Source: Microbulbifer variabilis ATCC 700307
GTDB taxonomy: Bacteria; Pseudomonadota; Gammaproteobacteria; Pseudomonadales; Cellvibrionaceae
DNA length: 64,000 nucleotides
Direction: 5' to 3'
Assembly (NCBI RefSeq): GCF_000380565.1
Contig: NZ_AQYJ01000018.1
Location: 1 to 64,000, forward strand
Each line of letters starts with the position of its first letter. Position 1 is the stretch's first letter. Positions 37,326-44,702 of the stretch are shown piece by piece. Made by a program: the position numbers and the translations under genes. The notes under the pieces are model-generated. The model made no database searches and was not told the DNA's origin. It worked only from the letters and a program-made list of their open reading frames with translations.

Positions 37326-38897
37326 TAAGTTCGCCTTACCAGTAAGGCCGTCAATATTTACGAAGTAAATTACTATTTTCCAGCCAGATACAGAGCATAT
37401 AGAAATATTGAAAGCAACTCTCCCGTTACCAATAAAGATTACTTCAAAGACACTATTTTACTTTTTCTAGAGTATTTCACCACTTAGCGCCCAACAATTC
37501 CAACTACAGCAACGAATAATGGCGAGACCACAGTGTTCTAGCCAGGTAAGCAATCCCATAAATCATAGGTAAGAGCTGTATTTAGAGTACTGAGATAGTT
37601 CTACTGAATGCCAAATAATAGGAAGCTTGAAGGTTGCATCACCAATAACCAAGTACGACTATATTCGATAGACTTCTAACTTCTTACGGGAGGTACCACT
37701 ATATCATGCGGCTGCGGCCACTCCAGATCTATCAAACTGAACATTCCAGGGCGAACTTGCCTCACAGCCCTCACCTCGAACTTCCACACTTTCGAAGTAT
37801 AATTCCCGGGAATCATGGGTGCTGCGTATCACTTAGAGCACATCCCAAAGAGAGAGCCCGAAGCTCTTTTCCATATAAAAAATATATTTGGCTAAAACAA
37901 TGTACTCTACCGAAGCTAAAATAAAAGCACCTAGCACTTGTGCATACTGCCTAGCGATAGAAACATGGTAATTGGGAAGATATCTCCCTGCATAAGAGCA
38001 ATTTATCAAAATCCCAAAAAATGTGGACAACCCGCGTTAAAATTTAATGAGCAATTAATAAATTATCACCTTTCATCGAGAGTGGCGAAACTCCAGAAAT
38101 CCTGTCGGTTTTCGGAGACTCTATAAGGGGTTAAATATCTATTGAGAGGGGTAGAACAATATAAATAGAGCTTTACCCACCGGGAATTTACCCTCCCTAA
38201 ACCGTTCAGTGCTCTATTCCCCTAGTTTAAAGTAAAGCAAAGTTGCTGTCTCCTTACACCTTACTTAAAATAGATCAAGTATCTTTCCAGCTGTAATTCC
38301 CGATCGCATTTAGAATGTGCAAAGCCATATAAGGACTAGCGATCTGTTAAATAGGAAATTGATTTTTAGATGAACATAAACAGAAATATAGGCGCCAAAA
38401 TTAATCCTATTCGATTTTATTAAGTTTTTATTACCATCATATCTGAGTAAAATCGATAGATATTTGCTGACATTATGAGCTGCGGTCAAGCAGGCTCCTA
38501 CAAGCCTGCAGCTTGTAAACCCCAACAGACCCTAAGTTTCTTTCCCACATTCCAAGAGGTCCATTCCCACAATAGGAGAACGAAGAGTGACGTAAGAGTA
38601 AATAAAAGGCGCTGACCCAAAGTGCTACCAACACCAGGGGCCAGCTAACCAAATTGATAGAATAAGTATCAAGATGGTTATATGGATAATACGCTAGAAA
38701 CCCACTCGCCTTCAATAAAGTGGAGTACATTCAGCAGCTTGGAGCGACGCCCTAAGCTCTGGGATTGTTGCATCCGTTTTTTCTTCTTTTACGCCTATCG
38801 TTCTCGTGCACCACCTCTTATTTCCTTCAAGTACTACTTTCTAAACTTTCTCACCAAAGAATGCCCCTCATGAATTGAGTATCATTAGGAAATGAAT
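37326..38897. other. Long gene-less stretch
   Basis: About 1.57 kb, AT-rich, between folE and the broken csrA paralogue. Only short frames occur. Two on the minus strand (37833-38030 and 38473-38730) encode hydrophobic segments but resemble nothing I know. No tRNA, clear terminator or repeat is seen. It is best read as decayed DNA of the accessory region. Confidence 0.55.
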
Positions 38898-39149
38898 ATG
38901 CTGACCTTAAAGCGCCGGACAGGCTAAAACCTACGGATTGGGACAAGTGTCACTGTTACAGTATTGGAGGTTAAGGGTAACCAAGTAAAGATAGGAATAC
39001 ATGCCCCCAAGTCTTTGGCCGTACACCGCGAAGAAATTTTTATGCGGATTCAAAAGAAGCGAAAAGCCGGCAAAAAAATTTCTGAGGAGCGGATTCTCTC
39101 AACAGAAAGCGCCCGTAGTGAACCCATACTTCTTTGCAAGGCCATTTAG
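38898..39149 (+). pseudogene. Second csrA-like gene with nonsense codon 10
   Basis: From ATG 38898 the frame reads MLTLKRRTG, then TAA at 38925-38927, then [21 protein letters not shown] and on through [17 protein letters not shown] to a stop at 39147. CsrA proteins have GE at the stop position, so one G-to-T change (GAA to TAA) explains it. Apart from that the core is intact, including the Arg of HREE. The C-terminal tail is about 30 residues longer than that of the chromosomal csrA. Translation could restart at TTG 38964 but would lack the first strands. Confidence 0.88.
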
Positions 39150-39167
39150 CCTAGCATTGAGGAGGTC

Positions 39168-39269
39168 ATGACACTATTTAATAGTGCAAGCCCTAGAGGG
39201 GCAAAAAAGCCAATTGTTAAGCATCTGGGAGTCCATTCCGAAATAAAGATCGTCTCCATAAAGCCCTGA
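39168..39269 (+). CDS. Possible 33-residue small protein after the csrA-like pseudogene
   Basis: A 33-codon frame from ATG 39168 has a strong AGGAGG at 39160-39165. It starts MTLFNSASPRGAKKPIVKHL and is basic. It follows the csrA-like pseudogene by 18 bp on the same strand. No family is recognised. The good ribosome-binding site is the only support. Confidence 0.3.
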   Translation: MTLFNSASPRGAKKPIVKHLGVHSEIKIVSIKP

Positions 39270-39471
39270 AAACCCAAAAGGCTTGCTATCCTCAGAATTA
39301 AGAACTCAACCAGAATAAATTTTTCCGTTTTAAACGCAGTATATTTTTAGCTAAAAACTCACGATTCACGAATAAAACCTCGGAAGAATTGGATCTGTTG
39401 AGTACTCGTGTGTCGCGCAGCATAAAACCGTCGAAATGTAACTGACTGGCAGTAAACTTAGCATGCGGCAC

Positions 39472-39858
39472 TTACTTTCGGTAAATTGATTTCCCATATT
39501 TATTATCTTTAAAATCACCGATTGTGGTTCCACACTCCAACAATATCCAAATCCAGCCGATTACAGGCCAAAATTGAATTAATCCCCACCAGCCTCTCTT
39601 GCCAATATCGTGATACCTTTTGGCCGTAACAGCCAATAGTGGCCAAAGAAGAACGACAAATAAGCTCAAAGCAGCATTTATGCTTACATCGACCAACAAT
39701 GTCGGCATTAGAGAGATTGGTAAAAAAGCCAGCAAAAATTGCCTTCTTGCGATTCTACCATCAAAGCTAAAAAGCAAAGCTTTAATAGAAACTGATCTAG
39801 GGCTATCAAGAGTAACTAATTTTACCCTTTCAATGGGAGAACGACCTAAAATTTCCAT
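39472..39858 (-). CDS. DUF805 family membrane protein (integron cassette)
   Basis: A 128-residue protein with the DUF805 pattern: LFSFDGRIARRQFLLAF, then VTAKRYHDIGKRGWWGLIQFWP, with three or four predicted membrane helices. Function of the family is unknown. AGAGGA precedes the ATG. The gene starts 15 bp from the end of the attC-like site that follows the reductase gene, so it behaves as the fourth cassette. No clear attC follows its own stop codon, so its downstream edge is probably truncated. Confidence 0.8.
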   Translation of the reverse strand: MEILGRSPIERVKLVTLDSPRSVSIKALLFSFDGRIARRQFLLAFLPISLMPTLLVDVSINAALSLFVVLLWPLLAVTAKRYHDIGKRGWWGLIQFWPVIGWIWILLECGTTIGDFKDNKYGKSIYRK

Positions 39859-39872
39859 TGATTCCTCTTTAC

Positions 39873-39978
39873 TTTTAACATCCGCACTAGCAGCTTTATT
39901 GAAGTCCAGCGGAAGTAAGTGATCTTTCTCCTATAAAACAGGGCAAGATCAGTGTCGGTTTGCATGCACTTGTTATAC
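39873..39978 (-). repeat. attC-like site, degenerate, after the reductase cassette
   Basis: On the minus strand it opens with GTATAAC overlapping the reductase stop and closes with GTTAAAA before the DUF805 gene. Inner arms TGATCTT and AAGATCA can pair. At about 106 bp it is longer and less regular than the other three sites. Confidence 0.5.
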
Positions 39979-40572
39979 GGCACCGCCATCCAGTGATTGA
40001 TAGAAGTGCATAAAAATCCCTGAAGGACAGGTCGCAAATTTGATGAGTTTGTATTTTGACGAAATTTCACCGTTTTCAAATAAGCGCTTTCCTTCTCCAA
40101 CAACTACTGGGAATGTCCAAAGTCTAAGCTCATCTACCAGATTATGCTTGAGAAGTGACTGCACCAACTGCCAACTTCCGTGAACCTGTAGTAGTGGTCC
40201 TTCCATTTCTTTAATTTTGGCGACCTCTTCGGCCGCATCCGAGCCCCTTAGCTTGAATGAATTATTCCATGTAAGATCATCAGTCCTTGATGTCACGACG
40301 TATTTTTTTGCCTGATTAAGTTTTTCCGCAGCTGGATTACCTGGTTCAACATTTGCAAAATTTGAGGCAAACAAATTGTATGTATTGCGTCCTAATAGCA
40401 GATCATACGGTTCCGCCATTGCCTCCTTTACGACCTGTTCCATGACTTCATCCCAATAATCCTTGGCCCAGCCTCCATGACTGAAACCGCCTGAAAAGTC
40501 TTCCTCGGGTATACTCGGTGCCTGCATTACGCCGTCAAGCGTTTGAAATATCAGTATGGCTAGATTTCTCAT
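39973..40572 (-). CDS. Dihydrofolate reductase family protein (RibD C-terminal type; integron cassette)
   Basis: A 199-residue protein starting MRNLAILIFQTLDGVMQAP. It has the RibD C-terminal fold: LLLGRNTYNLF, YVVTSRTDDLTWNNS, LLQVHGSWQLVQSLL, DELRLWTFPVVVGEGKRLF. Such proteins are often annotated as deaminase-reductases; true folate reduction or trimethoprim resistance is not implied. The cassette start is split from the upstream attC by the IS insertion at 40616-41742, which lies only about 45 bp before the gene and could alter its expression. GTGAGAA lies upstream of the ATG. Confidence 0.83.
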   Translation of the reverse strand: MRNLAILIFQTLDGVMQAPSIPEEDFSGGFSHGGWAKDYWDEVMEQVVKEAMAEPYDLLLGRNTYNLFASNFANVEPGNPAAEKLNQAKKYVVTSRTDDLTWNNSFKLRGSDAAEEVAKIKEMEGPLLQVHGSWQLVQSLLKHNLVDELRLWTFPVVVGEGKRLFENGEISSKYKLIKFATCPSGIFMHFYQSLDGGAV

Positions 40573-40641
40573 TGATTGATTCTCACGAAGAGTCAAATCT
40601 TTTTGGTCGTTAGTCTTGCCCACAAAAAGTAGACACTCTAA

Positions 40642-41331
40642 CTATACGTATTTTCGCTCATACTCTGCTGGACTTACATAGCCCAATGCAGAGTGCCTAC
40701 GAACCCTATTGTAGAAAATCTCAATGTATTCAAACAACTCAGATTTTGCTTGCTCTTCACTTTCGAATGTTCCGGCATAGACCAGCTCGACTTTTAGCCT
40801 GATAAAGAATGATTCCATTGCCGCATTATCCCAACAGTTAGCCTGGCAACTCATACTCGGCTTGCACTTGCTTTCGGACAAGAGATCCTGTATTTCTGCG
40901 ATCGATATTGCACACCCCTGTCAGAGTGAACTATTAGCCCAGGCTTTATTTGTCGTCTCTCTAGAGCCATTCTTAATGCTCGACGTGTCAATTCATCGGT
41001 CATCTGGGAGTCGATCGAAGCAACGCTTAAGTAGGTTGGCGGCGACATTGATATTCCCCTCGACGGGCTGACTATATCGAAAGCCTTTGCCGTTTTTCGC
41101 TTTAATATGCTCCTGTTGCATAAGCTTAGCGACATAGTTCCGTGAGCATGGCTCACCTAACTCATGAAGCTCGCAAGCGATTCTAGGCGCTCCATAACGA
41201 CCTTTAAACTCAGCAAACGTCTCTCGGATTTTCTCGATTGTTCGTATCTTTCTAATCGTGCGAGGAGGTGGCAACCGTCCTCGCCATCGATAATAACCCG
41301 ATTTTGAGACTTCTAAGCACCAACATATCAA
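40642..41331 (-). pseudogene. IS3-family OrfB (transposase), deleted and frameshifted
   Basis: The integrase-type transposase starts in VSKSGYYRWRGRLPPPRT and keeps KGRYGAPRIACELHELG and GKGFRYSQPVEGN. After NLLKRCFD about 100 bp are missing, which removes the first catalytic Asp (the WVADITYI region of relatives). The frame resumes at TRRALRMALERRQIKPG with VHSDRGVQY (second Asp), then shifts again before SMSCQANCWDNAAMESFF (catalytic Glu) and YNRVRRHSALGYVSPAEYE. It cannot make active enzyme. Confidence 0.9.
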
Positions 41332-41375
41332 GCTAACCGGGAATGACCCTACATGCTCTTGTATCAGTGCATGCT

Positions 41376-41684
41376 TTACTCTTGGTGGTTCGCAAAGTAC
41401 GCAGCTGCCTTTTTTTGAAACTCAACCTCTTGACGAGCTTCATGCAGTTCCTTCTTGAGCTTGCGAACTTCAGCGCTTTCCTGCTTGGAATAGTTGACGC
41501 CGTCTAAACTATTGAACTACTTATCAGAAAGCCGATTAAATTGACGACGCCAGTTGTAGATCTGCTGTGCGCTGACGCCTAGCTCTCGTGCCACAGAAGC
41601 CGTTGTTGCTCCAGGCTTTTCCGCTCTCTTAACTGCTTCTCTGCGGAACTCCTCCGTCTACGCCTGAGTTCTTTTCTTACCCAT
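41376..41684 (-). pseudogene. IS3-family OrfA with two stop codons
   Basis: From ATG at 41682-41684 the frame reads MGKKRTQA, then TAG, then TEEFRREAVKRAEKPGATTA and the helix-turn-helix VARELGVSAQQIYNWRRQF. A second TAG comes after NRLSDK, before a leucine-zipper-like part (AEVRKLKKELHEARQEVEF) to the normal stop. GGAGG lies upstream of the start. Confidence 0.88.
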
Positions 41685-41749
41685 GATACACCTCCGTTAG
41701 GCCTAAACCTAACTATACAGGGTGTCTACCAAACGTGGGCAAGTCTTTT

Positions 41750-41830
41750 TCTTAACGCCGCCAACACAGGCGAAGCACGTAGTGCTGAATCCAGCCCACG
41801 CAGTGGGCGTTGTGCTTGGCCTTGTTATAG
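41750..41830 (-). repeat. attC site between the 92-residue protein gene and the IS/reductase cassette
   Basis: On the minus strand the 81-bp site opens CTATAACAAGGC, has pairing blocks CGCCCACTGCGTGGGC and GCACTACGTGC, and closes GGCGTTAAGA. It starts 4 bp after the stop of the 92-residue protein gene. The fold and end motifs fit attC (RYYYAAC...GTTRRRY) loosely at the core. Confidence 0.78.
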
Positions 41831-41834
41831 CCAT

Positions 41835-42113
41835 TTACGATTTTGATTTATGTTGGTTGATTATGTTGTTTTTGTCACTATTGATTACGGTGCTTAGCAG
41901 GTTTCTATACGGTTTACTTACCGGATTAACCGCATAGGCAATAGATAAACTTAGAAGCTCAATACCTATCAGAATTAATGCCATATTTGAGTCCAATATA
42001 CCTACAAAATAAGTGCACAGTATTGCCAATGCTATGAATATAGATATTTCATATCCTCGCTGCATTTTTACTAACGCACGATGCTTCTTAATATCTTCAG
42101 GGGATAATTCCAT
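41835..42113 (-). CDS. Small membrane protein (integron cassette)
   Basis: A 92-residue protein starting MELSPEDIKKHRALVKMQRG, with two predicted membrane helices (ISIFIALAILCTYFVGIL and MALILIGIELLSLSIAYAV) and a polar, basic C-terminal tail. AGAGG precedes the ATG. It lies between two attC sites, so it forms a complete single-gene cassette. No family is recognised. Confidence 0.72.
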   Translation of the reverse strand: MELSPEDIKKHRALVKMQRGYEISIFIALAILCTYFVGILDSNMALILIGIELLSLSIAYAVNPVSKPYRNLLSTVINSDKNNIINQHKSKS

Positions 42114-42126
42114 GATACACCTCTAG

Positions 42127-42216
42127 CTATAACGCTAAGTGAATGGGTAGACAAACCGCAGGTTTGGCTGTCCAGCCCACGCTTTTCGTGGGCGTTCATT
42201 GCACGCCTTGTTAGGC
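42127..42216 (-). repeat. attC site after the secreted-protein cassette
   Basis: On the minus strand this 90-bp site opens GCCTAACAAGGCGTGCA, contains the hairpin CGCCCACGAAAAGCGTGGGC and the arms CAAACCTGCGGTTTG, and closes TAGCGTTATAG. It is a textbook cassette recombination site in shape. Confidence 0.85.
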
Positions 42217-42224
42217 AATTTTAA

Positions 42225-42734
42225 TTAAGGCTGCTTTTTCTCTATTGTGAGCATTCTTAAGGCACCTGACGGAGAATACACTGTAAAAGAAACTCCACCT
42301 ATGTCAGTAGTTGCTTCATTAATGTTAATATTTTTTTCTAGCCAAGATTTGGCTGTTTCTATATTAGAACCTCCGTAAGGAAGCGTACACATATAGCTCA
42401 AAAACTCTAACATTTCTGGACTAGCTTTATTGGGTTTCAACGCAATCTGCTGCATTAATGTTGCGTCGATTTTATATACATCAGAGCCTGAGTCGCTGAA
42501 TATTTCAACATTGTATGAGTCTGTACCCTCTGTCATTGCTAGCTCCCATGAATAGAATGCAAATGCTTCAGGGATTGAGGAGCCACTTTTCTTGGGGCCT
42601 TTTTTAGAGAAGCCCAATGCCGTTAGGCTTTGATAGACATCAACAGGCATTAACTCTGGGATAGTCAGCCTTTCAGCTAAAGCCGAATTAGATAAAAATA
42701 CTGCAATAAGCAACGAGAAAACTCTTATTTCCAT
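42225..42734 (-). CDS. Secreted protein of unknown function (integron cassette)
   Basis: A 169-residue protein with a signal peptide MEIRVFSLLIAVFLSNSALA, cleaved after ALA, so it should be exported. The mature part has no domain I recognise; it contains one cysteine (SYMCTLPYGG) and ends VYSPSGALRMLTIEKKQP. It is bounded by attC sites on both sides and forms a complete cassette. AGGAATT lies upstream of the start. Confidence 0.75.
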   Translation of the reverse strand: MEIRVFSLLIAVFLSNSALAERLTIPELMPVDVYQSLTALGFSKKGPKKSGSSIPEAFAFYSWELAMTEGTDSYNVEIFSDSGSDVYKIDATLMQQIALKPNKASPEMLEFLSYMCTLPYGGSNIETAKSWLEKNININEATTDIGGVSFTVYSPSGALRMLTIEKKQP

Positions 42735-42797
42735 TTTTTAATTCCTATCGTTATCTTAAAAATTTGTAGAACCATGTGATGTTTCAGTGACATGACT

Positions 42798-42878
42798 GCC
42801 TAACGCCGGTAGCAAAGGCGAGTGTTAGCGAGTCCAGCCCGCGTTTTTTGCGGGCGATTTTGCCTACCTTTGTTAAGT
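42798..42878 (-). repeat. attC site after the 87-residue protein cassette
   Basis: On the minus strand the 81-bp site opens ACTTAAC, which matches RYYYAAC exactly, and closes GTTAGGC, which fits GTTRRRY. The inner hairpin is CGCCCGC-AAAAAAC-GCGGGC, with an outer pairing of AAAGGTAG and CTTTGCTACC-type blocks. The best-conserved site of the array. Confidence 0.88.
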
Positions 42879-43136
42879 GCTTTTTTCATTGTTTTTAACT
42901 CTGCGGTAAACGACAATTGCCAACAATGTAAAACCAGCAATACCAAAACCCCAGAACCCATAACCTGCTATTGAAGCCCACCTACAACGGGGCACCTCAT
43001 GGAAAACGCTGTGCTCACCAGAACAAGTAGTGAAAGATAAGCTAACCGATGACATAGCCCACATAAAGCAATACATACTAATTACATAAAAAATTATTGC
43101 GACAACTACTAGCACTGTACTATTAATTTTCTGCAT
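42873..43136 (-). CDS. Small membrane protein (integron cassette)
   Basis: An 87-residue protein with two predicted helices (VLVVVAIIFYVISMYCFMWA and WASIAGYGFWGFGIAGFTLL) around a loop with two cysteines (TTCSGEHSVFHEVPRCRW), and a basic tail. Its stop codon lies inside the opening motif of the attC site, as is common in cassettes. It is the first, most upstream cassette visible. No family recognised. Confidence 0.7.
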   Translation of the reverse strand: MQKINSTVLVVVAIIFYVISMYCFMWAMSSVSLSFTTCSGEHSVFHEVPRCRWASIAGYGFWGFGIAGFTLLAIVVYRRVKNNEKST

Positions 43137-43454
43137 AGCTATGGCTACTTGACAGTTTATTAAAGAGCCAGTGGCTCACTATCCATTTGGCCACTATTTC
43201 TGGGATGGAGCTTTCAAGCTCCGCAGAAAAACCTTTATTTGCGGTAGGTTATCGGCTTTCGCTCAAATAGTAACCAGAGATAGTGAGCCATCTGCTCAAG
43301 TCGCCTAGCTCGACCTCCCGCTCTTGAACACATTTTACCCGCAATTAAATCAATAAGTTAGGAGGGACTTTCTGTAGATGTAAGCCATGGCTCTATAATT
43401 CGGCCTTTCGCACCGGTGACACACCCACTCCACTACTGAAAACCACAGCCAGTA
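43137..43454. other. Gap at the right edge of the cassette array with a large inverted repeat
   Basis: About 318 bp where an attI site and intI would be expected; neither is found. Perfect 12-bp arms TGGCTCACTATC (43172-43183) and GATAGTGAGCCA (43279-43290) enclose a smaller palindrome GGAGCTTTCAAGCTCC. It could be a small non-autonomous element or a structured RNA. Confidence 0.5.
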
Positions 43455-43789
43455 TCACCCACTCGGTATCGCCATCACCGCAATCGAGCTATGCATAGCC
43501 AGGCGATTTGGAACCTCAACAATACAACTCGCTACTAAATCAGCTGCATGGTCGGCGACGTTTACCGGCTGGCCTGCATCAGTCTGCAGAGTTTTGCTTG
43601 TTACATAAACGCTAGACATTAGATCGCCGGCACCACCGGTCTGTACTTTGTTCTGCTCATCGATTACGGCAATGGTGTATTTAAGCACCGCAGCAGCCTG
43701 AGCTTCGATATTGGTGGGTTCTGTGGTCTGGGTTATCGTTGCGCGCACAATAGTGCCGTCGCTGTGGCCCTCGTCGATGGTCTAGGCAT
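43455..43789 (-). pseudogene. Phage structural-type protein, frameshifted at its start
   Basis: On the minus strand AGGAGG is followed by ATG 43789 (MPR), but the coding-like sequence TIDEGHSDGTIVRATITQTT is in another frame, so the first codons are out of register. The remainder (LKYTIAVIDEQNKVQTGGAG, VYVTSKTLQTDAGQPVNVAD) has a beta-rich composition like phage tail or head proteins. It follows the Hint-like fragment directly, as in a phage gene cluster. Exact function unknown. Confidence 0.45.
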
Positions 43790-43797
43790 ATTGCCTC

Positions 43798-44187
43798 CTA
43801 TGGCTTATGCATTCTGTTATGGGTGATGACTCGGTGTAATGGATTGATCCCAGCGGCGTAGCTCTTAACGCCCACAGAAATTTTGTACACGGTGCGCCGG
43901 CCAGCGCACTCGACCCGCTCTACGGTTTCCCAGGTCAGCGGCTCCTCTTCATGCAACACCCCAAGCTCAACACCCTGACAGTGCTGCGCTTCATAGACAC
44001 GGCCTGCACGGTCGGGTCGGTAACGGGGGTTTCGCGACTGCAAATAACCTGGGCGCCGTTGCTCATGGTAAGCAAGACACAGGGTATTTCTGGTTCTGCA
44101 TCTACTGCTCCAACAATAGGGGCCAAGTGGGTATTGTTGCCGCCGGTTTCCCAGCATTCGATCAGGTCGGAGGAAGTAGATATCTAA
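43798..44187 (-). pseudogene. Phage tail-region protein fragment with Hint-like features
   Basis: Two overlapping minus-strand frames give one gene after correcting a frameshift near 43990. The first has ECWETGGNNTHLAPIVGAVD and VLLTMSNGAQVICSRETPVT; the second EPLTWETVERVECAGRRTVY then KISVGVKSYAAG and RVITHN. The ICSRETPV and HRVITHN blocks look like the ends of an intein-like Hint fold found in some phage tail genes. Its 5' part is lost at the junction with the integrase remnant. Confidence 0.5.
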
Positions 44188-44701
44188 CAGATGATGAGTA
44201 TCGGGCTATACGCTCAAAAGCCAATCCGAATATCAAGCTAGTGATGGATATGTGCTACCTGACAGCTCAACGCATTTCAGATGTTCTATCAATCCAGCAC
44301 AGTGATATAGGCAAAGACGGTATTAAGTTTCAGCAGGAGAAGACGGGAAAAAGCTATTAGTAACGATGGAGCCCGAGCTTCAGCGAATAATTGCTGAGGC
44401 CAAGCAGCTTCATAAGGTCATGTGCCTTTATCTATTCCACCCCCATGGCAAGCGCACTCCATTTAGCTATCGAGGCATCCGCGACGCGTACGAGCGAGCC
44501 CGAGTTAAGTCTGAAGTTGAAGACACCACCATTCACGATATCAGAGCAAAATCGCTCACAGATGCCAGGCGAGCATGTATAGATGCACAAGTAATGGCGG
44601 GGCACGTTAGTCCAGCCATGACAGAGCGGTACATTCGTCTACGCGAAACTGATAATGTAGCCGACCCTAGTCTTAGACAGCTTTTAGACAATAGGCAATA
44701 A
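44178..44701 (+). pseudogene. Phage-type tyrosine recombinase, N-terminally truncated and frameshifted
   Basis: The catalytic domain is recognisable: RYLTDDEYRAIRSKA, LTAQRISDVL (first Arg), then after a -1 frameshift near 44345 VTMEPELQRIIAEA, TIHDIRAKSLTDA (His-x-x-Arg), VMAGHVSPAMTERYIR (His and the nucleophile Tyr). The N-terminal arm- and core-binding domains are missing. The frameshift yields stop codons at 44358. The gene ends one base before the mutS start codon. It resembles phage integrases, not integron IntI, whose extra helix is absent. Confidence 0.88.
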
Positions 44702-44702
44702 A

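Larger units (their letters stand above)
40616..41742 (-). mobile_element. Degenerate IS3-family insertion sequence
   Basis: Terminal inverted repeats match: TTGCCCAC-N5-GTAGACACTCT at the left and, inverted, TTGCCCAC-N5-GTAGACACCCT at the right. Both ends are flanked by GTC, a 3-bp target duplication typical of the family. It carries OrfA and OrfB remnants on the minus strand. With 1127 bp it is about 100 bp shorter than usual, which fits an internal deletion in OrfB. Confidence 0.85.
39472..43136 (-). mobile_element. Integron cassette array lacking an integrase (CALIN-like)
   Basis: Five small leftward genes are each separated by attC-like recombination sites at 42798-42878, 42127-42216, 41750-41830 and 39873-39978. 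Gene, site, gene spacing is tight and every gene has the same orientation, as in integron cassettes. No intI gene is present; to the right there is only prophage debris. A degenerate IS3-family element sits between the third site and the reductase gene. Confidence 0.8.

Noticed and set aside
43137..44701. Integron integrase intI
   Set aside because: The recombinase remnant here resembles phage integrases in its conserved blocks, lies on the opposite strand order for an intI-attI layout and lacks the IntI-specific insert.
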